Positions 11,101-26,100 of a stretch of DNA of 64,000 nt are shown here, piece by piece. Both the position numbers and the translations under genes were made by a program. Location: positions 45,911,001 to 45,975,000 of the forward strand of contig CM069876.1 in NCBI GenBank assembly GCA_036172665.1. Reading direction: 5' to 3'. Source of the DNA: Prosopocoilus inquinatus (lineage: Eukaryota; Arthropoda; Insecta; Coleoptera; Lucanidae). The first letter of the stretch is position 1; each line of letters opens with the position of its first letter. Under the pieces are notes generated by a model, which saw nothing but the letters and a program-made list of their open reading frames with translations, made no database searches and had not been told where the DNA came from.

Positions 11101-14100
11101 AACAAGCGTGTGCGTTTACACGTCGCTGCAGCGTTATACGTTTGCCGCCTCGTTTGTATTTAATGGAACGAAGTATATAATTCCGTTCCCTGGTCATCAA
11201 TTTTCTTTTGTTTTTTCTGTTTCGCTTTCAATATTATGGATTTCTCTTTTGTTTTCCTCGTCGAATTGATTTTTCGCATTTGATCGGCGCTTTTTGGTTG
11301 TTTTGTGTCCATCACAGTTGTGATCTTCTTTTGTTTTACGCGTTGTAATTCGTCGTTCGTTTTTTTTAATAGTTCGCTTTTATTTTCTGATTTCTTTGAT
11401 TGACTCCTCCGGAATACTGTCCGTTCGTTTTTTTAATAGTTCGCATTTATTTTCTGATTCTCTTTGATTGACTCGTCCAAAAAACTGTTGCTTCATCGCT
11501 CATCAGCTCAGCTTGGTGGTCGATCTTCTTTTGTTTGTTTGTTTGTTTGATTTTCCGCTTCGCGCTTTATATTTCCTCGCCGTTTCTTTCATGTCTCTTT
11601 TGTTTCTGATTTTTTGCACGTTAGTTTTTCATTTTTATTTGTTATGATGTTTGATTTTCTAAGCAGGCGAATTTTTGTTTGTGTTTATTTTTTTTTTTCG
11701 TTAATTTTTTCATGTTATTTTATTATTACAGCAAATTATTAATATTTTTTTATACATATTTCGAAGTTCGGCGTAATTCGGCTACTTTTTGTGATACATT
11801 TGGCTATATGTTTCATTTTTTTCTGGAAACCATGCTATCAAACCAATAACATAAACAACGCGATCGTGCTCACAGATATAAGAGAGAATGAGTAAACTTT
11901 TTTAAAATCTAACGGCCATTTTCATAATATAATACTTTAACCAAAAAAAAAATACATTCGTTTCCCTATTCTTAAAGTGACTTTAAATTAAAGCTTCCTT
12001 AAAGTCTGATTAGGAAAACGGCCATAAATTTCTTAAATATACAACCACAACACTTACTATAATCCGAACTGATAAATACACTCAGTTGTCGTGGTTAAAT
12101 GCTGACAATTAGGTTAGTCACTGACAATTAGGTTAGTAACGAGTGACGTCACGGTAAAGGGAGAAACGTCATCCACGCATGTGCAAGTGCATGTGATGGC
12201 CCCTCCTTAAGGGAAATCGTACTAACAGAACGCAAATGCAAATATGTGTTACCGAGAATAAACGATCTAAAATGCATTGATATTTTAGGTCCGATCTTAC
12301 AATAAATTAAATTAATTAAAATATACACAGACGATCGATGATTAAAACTGAAAACTATAAAATCCTTCTTTTTTGAATTAGCATAAAATGACATAGTTGA
12401 TGCACCATAGTATCTGGATTCTCTTGCAGTCCTCTTTTCTTCTTTCGAGCCTGTTTTGAATAGATATTATGTATTAATATAGCGCGCGCGTCATGTTCTA
12501 TTTCGATAATTTTATTATCTGCGGGAGATGCGCGAATTGTACAACCGCACACAGAACAAATGAATGTACTACACAGAGAACATCGACAGCGAAATGACGT
12601 AATCTAAAACTCCCAGCCTCAATCATCAAAAGGAAAGAGCACACACACACACACAATGCCTTTTGTTTTGTCTTTCTGTCTTTCATACCTCCACGTTTCC
12701 CGTTTTATCTCGAATAAAACGCAGACGAAGTTGCGAAGTTGAGGGTTGATAGCGCACGTTTTTGTCCCCGTGCAGTAATTCTGTTTGTGTTGCTGCGACA
12801 CATGATACATTCATCATCATGTCATGTCCGAGCCCCAACAGAATTACCTGCACACACACATACAAACTTCGCCCCGTCCGAGTTGAGTTGGTAATCGAGT
12901 TTCAGCTGATGAGGGAGAATGCCTGCTTGTAACTGTATAACTCAATTTCGACCCGTAGATGAGTTTTGAAATTTTCAGCGCGCGTGTGTATACAGCTCGT
13001 AATTAATTTATCCCTTCGCGTCAGTCGTGGATGCGTGTAACGTACGTCGTGCTAGAAACGGAAACAAAAAAATGGGGAAATGCAATTTGCGCGACTGGCA
13101 GAGAAAACCCCCAACCCCCTCAGATCAATTTAATTCTAATCTGAATCAAAAAAAGAGGTATATTTTTGTAATCGAATTGTTTTGAAAGCTCCACCTACGC
13201 CCCTAAAAATCGAAAGCCTTGTCTTGACATGGTGAAGGCGCAAAAGGTTTACCTCGACACAGATGTGTTTGTTTATATATAAATGAGAGGTATCGTACGT
13301 CAAACAACTCGGCAGTGCCTTCAGTTCTTTCTCACATCTGCCCATCTCCTTTCAATACGCAGAGGGGTGGTGGTAAGCATGTCGTTAATGCAGCGGTAAT
13401 GTGGTTAACGTATAAAAACCATGCGTCCGATGTTCAACAATAATAATTATTGTTATTACACACCGGAGCCATTCTGGGCCCCGCCCCCTCCGAGTCTCTG
13501 TTGGGATAGGAACTCACATCACGGCGTGGCGAACGTATCCAAGAATGTCCAACTCCGTACTTCGCATACGAGGATGTTAGCGTACCTTGCCTCCTGCACG
13601 GACATCCTCAAGAACTTGTAACATGATGTAATCCATTCCTACAAGTGGATACGTGGATGTTAGCATACCTTGCCTCCTGAACGGACGTCCTCAAGAACAT
13701 GTAACATGATGTAACCAATTCTTACAAGTGTCTCCTGCACAAAAACTGCGCGAAGCGCTCAAAAAACGAGGGAAAACACGAAGAGCGCTTAAGAACGCGC
13801 AAAGAAAACACAGGAAACTGCCCAAAATACTGCGTAAAAAATTGCGAAATAAACTGCGCAAAAAAGCGTAAAACGCGCAAAGAACGTGCAAGAATACGCA
13901 ATAATCAACGAAAAGCAAGTAAAAAGTTCGCAAAAAAAAGAAACGCAAAGAAACATGTGAGTAAGACGCAGAAAGACGTAAAAAACAAAAGACTGCACAG
14001 GAAAACTAGGCAAACGAGCACGAAAAAACACGCAAGATAAAACGCGTAAACATGGATGGATGGGGGGAGGGCAATTGAAACTGAAGATTAAAACAACTGT

Positions 14101-17100
14101 TAATCGGAAGAAGTGAAATGCAAATTACTAATCTGAAGAGAGAAAAATAAAAAAATTCCAAACCACTGAAGGTGAAAATAAAACATGCGAAACATGATTA
14201 ATTAGATATAGTAGAAACAAATGATAGTCGGAAAAATTAAATGAACAAAAAACTAAAGCTTGAAATGTCTGAAAATTGAAGGTTAAAACAACTGATAATC
14301 GGAAGAAGTGAAATGCAAATTATGTAATAAACTGAAGAGAGAAAAACAAAAAACTTCTTCATTTAATAACGCGATACAATTTGAATTAAACAAGTCTAGG
14401 GGGGGGGGGGGGGCAATTGAAAACAAATGATAACTGGAAGATGTACTGTTTTTCGAAGGTCTCATATTTCTGACGTTTTGTTTTTGAAAAAGAAATCGAA
14501 AAAGAAAAAATCGCGATTTTGGGGGGCGCGGTCGAATGCAGGATCGGACTTCTCATCGATTTCGCCGTCGCGACGGTCAGTATTCATATTCATTCTAAAT
14601 TTGTTAGATAAATAACGTGGAATTATTTAAATATCCGAGAATATATATTTTCTTTTTGAAGTCCGGAACTGTACGCGTTCTCCCTGACATCTGCACTAAT
14701 ATTTGACATAACCATCGGATGCTGTGACACTTTTTGATCACTGGACTTCGTGGTTTCGAAATTCGATGGCGCAGGCATTTGGGGTCCGAAAAAAAAATCA
14801 CAAAAAGGTGCTGCCTTCTTTTGACTGCAATCGCAAATGTACTCTTTTCCGACGGTTGCCCCCCCCCCCGACGTTTTATCATGTAAAAAAATTTAAAGAG
14901 TCGCAGACGAAACTTTTTAGAAAAAAAAAGTGTCTAAAATGTTAAAAAATTTTGAAGAAAAGAAACAGATTTAAGGTCAACTCAACCCAGAAATAATTGT
15001 CAAGAAGTGTTAATACCAATGTTAAAAAATAAAAATTTCGGAAAAATAAATCAAAAAAAGTCTAATGTATGAAAATTATTGAAGCTAAGCCAAACTAAGC
15101 TCAAGATCAACGCGACCCAATTGAACTCAAACAAACGACCAATAAAAAACGAAAATAAAAAAAATGATTAAAAGAAAAATTAAAACAAGGAAAAAATTAA
15201 GAATTGAGCCATACTAAGGCCAAGGTCAACTCGAACTGAACTAAACTACCAAGTAACAAAAAATCGAGGGAAAACTCCTATTAAATAAATAATAATAATA
15301 ATGAAATACCTACAAAAAAAAAACAAATGACAGCCTGATTTGATTTCGATTTTGTTTTTGTTTTTCATCGGAAGTCACAGAGCAAGAAACATCCAAAAAG
15401 AAACAACGAAATGAAAAGAAAGAAGAGATAAATGAAAGCCTGATGTGATTTTGATTTTGTGTTTGTTTTTCATCGGAAGTGACATAACAAGAAACATCCA
15501 AAAGGAAACAATGAAATGAAAAGAAATGACATTTTGAAATGAAAATTTTATTTTCAAAAGCCTCACATCGGATATCATCTTTTTTCCTTTGTTCTCGGCG
15601 GACGGCGTCTTTTTTTTGCTTGCTTCAGTTGTTTCCGGAATCGACGGACGACCGTCTTTTGTTTTCTCTTCATCCTATTTTGCGTTTTGCCGTATTTCTG
15701 TTTCAGTTCTTTTCTGTTTCTTCTCATCTAAATAATACAATTTTTGTATTGTATCGGCGTCTCTCTCTACGCAATTATTCTTTTGTTAATTTTTGAAAAA
15801 TTTTCCGGTTGTTTTCATTTCGTCTGAATCGTGAAATCCTCGTTTCGAAGAAGTTGCAACAGGTTGTCACTAATTTTTTTTTTTTTTTAAACAAGGCCTG
15901 TTCTGTATCGAGTACGCTAAATTTAACAGACTGTCGTTATGGTAACAACCAATCAAAAAGCTTTATGATTGGTTGTTGTCATAGCAACCAATCAAAAAGC
16001 TTTATGATTGGCTGTTACCATAGCAACCAATCAAAAAGCAGCTTTGTGATTGGTTGTTAACAGACCTTTCAATTTAACGTCGTACTTGACACAGAATAGG
16101 CCCTAATGTCCGATATTTCTTAAATGTTTTTTATTAAAAGAAAATCCAATTTAGGTTAGTTTTACTTGTATTTCCATAAATTTGTTATTTCTTTTTTGAA
16201 ATAAAGAATGAACACTGAAATGTAAAACAACTGTCGACGCTCGCGCATGCGCATTGTTCGCTGTCATCAAGAGGTTTTAAGCCGCTCGTCTTTCAGGTCT
16301 GCTTTTGTGACCCGACATTTTATTATTATTGTTCTTGAATTTCATTTCATTTCTTTTTGTGTGAAAAAGCCAATTTTTTTAATCAAGTACATCTGCGTGC
16401 AACTAGGATTAGAAATTCGACATCTGATTAAAAAGCAAACTTCTTAAGTTCATGTTCGCCTTTGAAGCTCTATTATGTACTATGAGGTTCAATAAAAACT
16501 ATACTAATATTAAGCAGTGCGTCGCAGTCACCCCCTCTCAGTTGCTGTAAGGGCTACAAAATTATCAAATGGTAACATTTCAATTGAGCGTAATACTACA
16601 TGGGAGGGTGGCTTTTACTAAAATAAAGATTTTGATAAAATGGTATTGGATTTGCAACCACCCATGTTGAGTTCTAAAGAACTTTCATAAATGAACTACC
16701 CTCACTTATCTATGCGTGTTTTTTTTTTTTTTAATTCGGAGGACGTGAATTCTTGGGCTCTGAAGCTGCACAAGTCAATTAAAATGCGCAGAAATATTAA
16801 AAATGAAATAAAACATAGCCAAAACAAAATTAAACGAGTATTATTAATTAGTCTTCAGCTGCTTACAATTTCCACATTTTCAAGATAGATCACTGAGCTT
16901 AAGTACAGGTCCGCCCTTGTAAAATCTACGGCCCTCTGAACTCTGACGCAATAAATTGCGCTCTATTATGTACTATCAGGCTCAACAAAAACGATACTAA
17001 TTTAAAACAGTTCGTCACAGTCACCCCCTTTCTCAGTTGCTGTAAGGGCTACGAAATTATATAATGGTATTAATTGAGCGTAATACTACATGGGAGGGTG

Positions 17101-20100
17101 GCTTTTACTAAAATAAAGATTTTGATAAAATGATAAAATAGTTTTTTTTTTCTTAAATAAAATAATTGGATTTGCAACCACCCATGTTGAGTTGTAAAGA
17201 ACTTTCATAAATGAACTACCCTCACTTATCTATGCGTGTTTTTTTTTTTTTTTAATTCGGAGGACGTGAATTCTTGGGCTCTGAAGCTGCACAAGTCAAT
17301 TAAAATGCGCAGAAATATTAAAAATGAAATAAAACATACCCAAAACAAAATTAACCGAGTTAATTAGTCTTCAGCTGTTTACAATTTCCACGTTTTCAAG
17401 ATAGATCACTGTACTTAAGTACAGGTCCGCCCTTGTAAAATTTACGGCCCTCTGAACTCTGACGCAATAAATTGCGCTCTATTATGTACTATTAGGCTCA
17501 ACAAAAACGATACTAATTTAAAACAGTTCGTCACAGTCACTCCCTCTCTCAGTTGCTGTAAGGGCTACGAAATATATAATGGTATTAATTGAGCGTAATA
17601 CTACATGGGAGGGTTGCTTTTACTAAAATAAAGATTTTGATAAAATGGTAAATTAGTTTCTTTTTTCTTAAATAAAATAATTGGATGTGCAACCACCCAT
17701 GTCGAGTTCTAAAGAACTTTCATAAATGAACTACCCTCACTTATCTATGCGTGTTTTTTTTTTAATTCGGAGGACGTGAATTCTTGGGCTCTGAAGCTGC
17801 ACAAGTCAATTAAAATGCGCAGAAATATTAAAAATAAACAAAACAAAATTAAACGAGTATATTAATTAGTCTTCAGCTGTTTACAATTTCCACGTTTTCA
17901 AGATAGATCACTGTGCAGGTCCGCCCTTGTAAAATTTAAGGCCCTCCGAACTCTGACGCAATAAATTGCGAGCAATAGAAATTATTGTCATGGATTTTGT
18001 AATGCTTAGTTTCCGGAGTAAAATAAGGAAACTCATCGCAATAAAAATTCCGTGCGCGCATTCCGGAAAGGATTTATGACGTCACCGCAAGGAGATTATT
18101 ATGCATTATTATACGCCGCCGCCTTAAACCCATACAAAAACGGTAAACGTCCAAAGACGGTTGTTAGGTTATGTACGCGCCTCAAACTCATGGCAAAGAA
18201 AATAGCGCGCAAACAACCCCGTTATTTTTACGGAACTCAAAAATAGTCGCTTTGCTTATTCATGTGGGTAAGGATATAAATACGGTGGTGGCGGTCCTGT
18301 CCTGTGAGGGTTTCCGCGTTCCTTCTACGCTTCATTAGAACCCGAACGTTGGCAGGGGTGGGTTCGGTTCGCATGACCTGCTTTTCCTTTCTTACCTTAT
18401 TAGGGCGCGCTAGGATGGCTCGCATGTGCGGGCACTGAAGGTGGTCGGGGGTAGATAAAAACGAAGGGAAATGCTCGGCAAAGCGGGTTTTTATTACTGT
18501 TTTGTTGCGGAATTATTTCGTTTTCCTTAGGGGCTGGATTTACAGCGCGAGAACGAAAACGAGGGGGAAAAAGGTTGTAACAGTAATAAATTCGCACTTA
18601 CTCGGAAATCGGGGGGGTGAGGGGAGGGCGGGAGTGTGAAAAGCTCCTAATTCTTACAATTACTAATGAGAAGGGTTCGTTTTAGTAAGCCCGGTAAATT
18701 ATGATGACGGAAATAAATTAAAGCTCTTAATTATTAAATTATCTTAATTTAAAAAAAAAAATCCAAATTGTTTATGTAAAGTACATGCGGACGAGGGTTA
18801 GATACCTAACCTACTTTTCATCCCCTTTTGTCCTCAAATCTCTTTTAATTTCAAACTAAGGAAACTGACTGATTGGAAGAAAAAAATAAAATAAAAAAAT
18901 TAAATCAATCTTTCAACGAGGAATTTTCTATGACGCAAAAATTATCCTTAATTGAGTGCAAAAATTAGGGGTAATATTGCGGTTTGCGCTCCTTCGATCT
19001 CATTTTCTTGGCGGACGCGCGCTGCACAACATAATTATTATTAATTTAATTTCAAACTGAGGAAACTGATTGAAAAGAAAAATTAAAATAAAAACCTAAA
19101 ACGATCTCTCAATGAGGAACACGACGCAGCCTAATTAGGTCAGCACTCGAAGGACCCGGAATGTCCACTTTTCGTACGCTCCCGCATTACTTGAGTATTA
19201 CTCCCTTCGAGATTGCTGCGCAAGTGGGGAATAGGGGATGTTGCATTTTCGACGATGCAAAAATTATACTTAATTGAGTGCAGAAATTAGGGGTAATATT
19301 GCGGTTTGCACTCCTTCGATCTCATTGTCTCGGCGGATGCGCGCTGCGCAACATAATTATTAGAAAAATGTGCAAAATTCGAACCTTTAGATCTACTGTT
19401 CTTGATGACTTAATTTCTCCTGCCTTTTAATTTTTATTACTTTACTTTTATTTTGTAATTCTCAATATTTTTAAAAAATAATTTTATAATTTTACATTTT
19501 ACTATCATTTTATATATATTTTTTTTTACTTTTAATTTCTTCACTTTTTCAGTTAGGTTGACAGTTAGGTTGACTTTTCGTTGAAATTTGTTCTGTAATT
19601 CATTCCGTTTTTATTTAGTTTTAAATTTTTTAATTTTAATTTCTTGAATTCTCAACTTCTTACTCCAGTTAAATAGAATTAGGTCGTGTTGAATTGACCT
19701 TGAGATTAGCGCGCCTTAATTTTGATTGATTTTCAATCTCTAAAGTTGTTCTAGTTTTAGTTTTTATTAATTTTCTTTTATAAAAAGTTAAAAGGAAATT
19801 AAAAACGTATTTTTTATTCTGATTTAAATTTTCTGACTTGGGTTGACCTTAAAGCCAACTGAATTTTAATTTTTTCTTGTGAGTTTTAAATTTATGGTCT
19901 ATTTTTTTTTAATTTTTGCGATTTGTCGAACTTAATTTTTACTGCTGTTAAATTTTTACTTTATTTTTTAATTTTAATTATTAATTTACATTACCTTTTA
20001 ATTTCTAATCATAAATTTTATTTTTTTTTACTTAGGTTAAATATTGTTAGAGTTCTGTTGGGTTGTGTCGTTTTATGTTTTTTACATTTTTAACTTGGCT

Positions 20101-23100
20101 TGAATTTATTCGGGCCGACCTTGAAATTTGTGAGACTTGATTTTTACTGTTTTTTTTTAAATTTTTTACTTTAGTTTTGATTACATATTTTAAAGTTCGG
20201 TTTGGTTGGGTTAATTTTGCTTACTTTTAATTTCTTCAATTTTTTATTTTTTACTTGGTTTAAATATTTGAGTTGACCTTGAAATTTGTTATGAACTTTT
20301 AATTTTTGAGATTTGTCGAACTTAATTTTTACTACTGTTAATTTTTTTGCTTAGTTTTAGTTTGACTTTTAATTATTAATTAACATTATCTCTTAATTTT
20401 TTATAAATTTTTATTTTACTTTTTTACTTAAGTTAAATATTGTTCTGTTGGGTTGTGTCGATCTTGAAATTTGTTTTAAAATTTTTCCACTTTAATTTAA
20501 TTTTAGTTCTTCCTTGTTTATTTATTTTACTTCTAATTTCTTCAAATTTAAATTTTTCACTTGACATGAATTTGTTCGGGCCGACCTTGAATTTTGTCGA
20601 ACTTGATTTTAACAGTTTTTTTTTAATTTTTTACTTTTTTAGTTTTGATTAAATATTTTAAAGTTCATTTTGGTTGGGTTAATTTCGTTTGTTTTTCGTT
20701 TCTTCAATTTTTAGTTTTTTACTTGGTTTGAATATTTGGGTTGACCTTGAAATTTGCGTCACTCCATTATATTTTTATTCCATTTCAGTTAGGTATGTAG
20801 TTTTAATTTCTTTAAGTTTTAACTTTTTTTTTACTTTTAAGATCACCAGAAACGCATTACTTCCATCTGCGTTATCAATCAATGATACCACAGATGAAGA
20901 TGACTTATCATCAATCTCCCTCCAACATAAACAACGTTTATCCGGCACCATCGCGCCGCCAAAGTCAACATAACATTATTAAAAACCCAGTCGAGTTTCC
21001 CGTTTTATTTCCCGCGCGTCATTGTCGCCCCCCCCCCCCCCCAAGGAAACACGGCCGTTGAACCTCTCAACTCGAGATGCCGAACAGTCGCAAGCGATGC
21101 GATTAGATTACAAAATCAATCAATCACTTTTCCGTAGTAGTAGTAGTAGTAATATAGTAAAGTCGTCTCCACACACTCTTAAACATGTTCGTAGACTTGT
21201 TCGTGGACACATGAATCTGCTACATATATATATATATACGTTTTTTTTTTTTTAATTAAAAGGTTAACATAATACCATCCAACTATGAAGATATATTGAA
21301 AGCGGTTGTATTATACAATAAAAATACCATCCATCTATTAAAATGATGCAAGAAACATGACATCTACCATACATCTATCAAAGTTATAGAGAAAATTGGA
21401 TTAATAAATACCATCCACCTACCCATCAAAGTGAAGGAAGCAAGAAAATACCTAATTCAACATAATATACACATGTACATGATATAATACATGCATATAC
21501 GTGACGCTTTTGTATCACACAATGAAAATACCATCCGTACATAATAAAATACCACCTAACCATGAAAGTGCTGGTGAAAAACTAACACATACTTGAGGCA
21601 ATTGTGTTATACAATAAAAATACCCTCCATCCATCAAAATGATGCAATGAACATGACATCTACCACACATCCATCGAAGTTATATAATACAATTAATGTA
21701 TACCATCCACCAAACCATGAAAGTGAAGGAAGGAAGAAAAAAAAATAGCTAAGCAAAATATGTACACACATGTACATAATGTAACACATGCATATACAGG
21801 ATGTTTTTTTATCATACATCGAAAATACCATCCGTCCATCAAATTGATGCAATAAACATAACATCTACCGCACATCCATCAAAGTTATGGAGAAAATTGA
21901 AATAATAAATACCATCACCTACCCATCAAAGTGAAGGAAACAAGAAAATGCCTGATTAAGCGTAATATGCACATGTACATGATATAATACATGCATATAC
22001 ACGGCGCATTGGTATCTACAATGAAAATACCATCCGTACATAACAAAATACCATCCAACCATGAAAGTGCTAGTGAAAGACTAACATATACTTGAGGCAA
22101 TTGTGTTATACAATAAAAATTCCCTCCATCCATCAAAATGATGCAATGAACATGACATCTACCACACATCCATCGAAGTTATATAATATAATTAATGTAT
22201 ACTATCCACTAAACCATCAAAGTGAAGGAAGGAAGAGAAAAATAGCTAAGCATAACATGTATACACATGTACATGATGTAATACATGCATATACCGGACA
22301 CATTTGTATCATACATTGAGAATACCATCCGTCCGTCAAAATGTTGCAATAAACATAAGATCTACCGCACATCCATCGAAGTTATATAATATGATTAATG
22401 TATACCATCCACCAAACCATGAAAGTGAAGGAAGGAAGAGAAAAACAGCTAAGCATAATATGTATACACATGTACATGATGTAACACATGCATATACATG
22501 ACGCATTTGTATCATACAGCGAAAATACCATCCGTACGTAACAAAATATCACTCAACCATGAAAGTGCTGGTGAAAAAGTAACATATACTCGAGGCAAAT
22601 GTGTTATACAATAAAAGAAACCGTCTGTTAGTCAGAATGATGCAAGAAACATGACATCTACCATCCATCCGTCGAAGTTACGGAGAAAATATAACACATA
22701 CCATCCTTTTATCAATCAAAGTGAAAGAGAAACCGATACATTTATGCATACAATGCGGGTATAGCATAATGCAGTGCATGTATAACGTTATACAATGAAT
22801 GTATAAGATAATACAATGCATGTATAACATAATACAATGCATATATAACATAATACAATGCATGTATAACATAATACAATGCATGTATAACATAATAATG
22901 AAAAATATATGTAGTTAAAACATAACATATACTTGAAAAGAGAATAAATTTGATTATAGATAGCTAATTGTTTTGTGTATCTCAAGGAAATTGAAGTCGA
23001 AAACAACAGGAAATGACAGAAACTTGAGTACAACGTAAATACAATCATCGACAATAAGGAAGACATGCCAAAACAATCTTGTACCAGAATAGATGAGACT

Positions 23101-26100
23101 TCTTAAACTTATCATATTAGTCGATCGATCGTTTAGCGCACTGCCTTGTGGAGAATTTTTTTTTTATAACGTAGAATGTAGATGAACATATGCAACAGGA
23201 ATGATGATGAGATTTCCCCGTATTTTTATTTAAGGTAGCTTTTACAATGTGTTCGGCACGTATCGCATCGAGGTTACACGTGAACCCTGTACGTTCTTGA
23301 TTATTTTTCTTTTTTTATGTAACAACAAATTAAAAACGTAGTAAAAATGACAGGTCCGTAACTATCAAGTATCAGGATATTTTGCACTCCCGTATAAAAT
23401 TCTCTGAAGAGATTTCATGCAGGAGGACCTTTACGTTTATGATTTGATCGAACCAACTATAGAAGATTCTATCCAGCGTTAAAAGTATTAGTGTTAGAAA
23501 AGTAAAAAAATTAACAGTAGTCAACTGTCAACTGTCACGTCACCTGTCAGTTCTTTATTGCTCGCTCTTCTTTGAAGAAACGATACGTATCTACAAGAAC
23601 TTCAACAATGCTTTTGGACTACAAGATTCAACAGAACAAGATTATTCGAGCTTTTATGTGTCAGATTTACTTTTTCGAAACGAGCATGCCCACGAGCATG
23701 CCGAGAGGTGTGCGGCGCGATTTTAACTTTTTAACTGCACGAAATAATTTATCGATTCGCAATTTTTTTTATGGCTTTTGCGACGTCGTCGCCGCCGCCG
23801 ATTCGTTGTTAAGTGGGAAATGACTGTGTCGGTTAAGTCGTCGAGGGAGCAAGTCACGCGATTGGCCGTCTGGCAAGTCGCCGACCGGTAATAACAGTCG
23901 CGACAGTTAAAAGTTAAAGCGACCCTTGGAGGTACGAGGGGCGACAATTTGAACGAACGCGTAGGTACTAAGCGCACTCGAACGTTTTATTGTCTTATAT
24001 TTTATGTATGAGTCGTCGACGACGGCGTGACGCGACGGCGACGGGATTTATGTTTGCGACTTGCATCTCATCAAACAAATCGTAAAACTATAAAGCAAAA
24101 AAAAACATACTGTACATAGACACACACAGAAGTCACATTCACGTTTATTATATGTTCTGCATTTTCTCGTAATGTAATTTAGTTATGACTCAAGTACGGA
24201 TTTAGGTATATTTTTATTATGGCGTGTGATGACTCATGATCTAAAAGTGCACCTAAATCCATGCTTTACTTATAACAACAGTAGCTGTGGGCACGGGGTG
24301 CTTAGGTATCTCGACCGACGCCGGTTCTTTTGGCAAGGGTTGCCGGGGGCGCTCGCGATTGATACCGCAGGTATGTTCGGGAAGGCTGTGGAGTATTCTA
24401 GTGCGACCGCAAAGACTTCTGGACGTTTCCACACGTATCGAGGGCGAATACTTTAACTATAACAGCGAATATCCGGCGATGCCTAGACAGACCTTCTTAT
24501 TTAAGAAGCGAAGCAGAGGCGGCCTTAATAATTGCGAGGCCCCGGGCGAGAAATTTTTGCGGATCCCTTGTGGTAGGGGAAAAAGTTTGTCTTCTCTGCA
24601 TTATAAAAAGCAGAAAATTCTAAATACATTGAAAAAACGGTAGGTAAAATAATTTCATGTGACTTATTTGACATGTTCCGATTTTTAAAATACGACGTCA
24701 TTTGAAAGCGTGAAATAAAAATGGTACTACGCAACAAAGAAGTAAAACTGTGAAATAAAAATATGACTTAGGCCGGATCTTACTATCTCCTGATAAATTT
24801 AACGGTTAAATTTATCAGGAGGTGGTAAGATTGGGCCTTAGAAACGATTAGTTGATATTCAAAATAAAAATAAAATATCGTCAAATGTAATAAAACAAAA
24901 ACAAAAGACGATCGTGGATGAAAATAGGATGAAAATAAAAATATGTAAAACTAAGAGAATAAGTCAAACCGATATAAATATTGATAACCAAAAATTGAAT
25001 CTGTACACATCAAAGATTAAAATGAGAGAGATTCAAATTGAGTAAATGAAAAAAATAAAAAATAAAGAGATCGTATCGAATAAAGTTAAACGAAAGATAA
25101 AACAGAAAACAAAAGATAATAAACGAAAATAAAAACCATATAATAAAAAAAATTAATCGTTAAAATGTAACAAGGATTTAAACTCAAATCGAGTAAATGA
25201 AACGAAAAACGAAAACAAAAGAGAATCAATTAATAGTCAATAAATGAAATTGAATTGAACAAAAGGGAAAATCAAAATGGCGATGATCGATCGAAGGAAT
25301 TAATATGTAAAATAAATTTAAATCGAGTAAATTAAAGAAAAACACAAAACAAAAGCCGATTAATTGTTAATCAATAAACAAAATCAAATCACATAAGAGA
25401 AAAAATAAAATTGGCGATCGATGGAAGGAATTAAAACGTAAACTAAATTCAAATCAAGCACATTAAAGAATGAACACAGAAACAAAATGCGATTGATTGT
25501 TAATCAATAAACAAAGGCAAAGGAATTAAAAACGTAAAATGAATTCAAATCAAGTACATTAAAGAATAAACACAGGAACAAAAGACGATTAATTATTAAT
25601 CAATAAACAAAGTCAAAAGAATTAAAACGTAAACTAAATTCAAATCAAGTACATTAAAGAATAAACACATGAACAAAAGACGATTAATTATTAATCAATA
25701 AACAAAGTCAAAGGAATTAAAACGTAAAATGAATTCAAATCAAGTACATTAAAGAATAAACACAGAAATAAAAGACGATTAATTGTTAAACAATAAACTA
25801 AGTCAAATTACATAAAAGAGAAAATAAAAATAGCCATCGATCGAAGGAATTAAAATGTAAAAAACTCGAATCGTATAAATTAAGGGAAAAGCAAAAAAAA
25901 ACGAAAGGCGATCAATTGATAATTAAAACATAAAATCGCGTCGAATGAAAGATAATCTGATAGTTAAAAAGTAAATTCTAAGGAGAGGCAAAAGAAAATA
26001 CTGAAGACCATAAAATCTAGCCCTCATACAACAGATGTTATTCTAGAAATAAGAGCTGATCGTGTTTCGAAAAATGTCGTTTCTCCAAAAGTACGATTTA

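Noticed and set aside
9170..11269. Phe/Leu-rich frames suggesting membrane proteins
   Set aside because: They are translations of T-rich satellite; hydrophobicity comes from TTT/TTC codons and the frames shift between units.
13421..13621. 66-codon frame with proline run and upstream TATAAAA-like sequence
   Set aside because: It overlaps a dispersed repeat (matching 8811-8945) and a local duplication, and has no known family.
18052..18246. 64-codon basic frame next to CRE- and TATA-like sites
   Set aside because: There is no recognisable protein, no splice support, and it lies within DDAH intron 1; kept only as unassigned DNA.
22678..22893. Repeated MLYMHCI peptide on the minus strand
   Set aside because: It is the direct translation of the 21-bp minisatellite.
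24226..24643. Overlapping 76- and 118-codon frames in a GC-richer stretch
   Set aside because: The longer frame runs into the hAT element; neither resembles a known protein, and frame overlap suggests chance.
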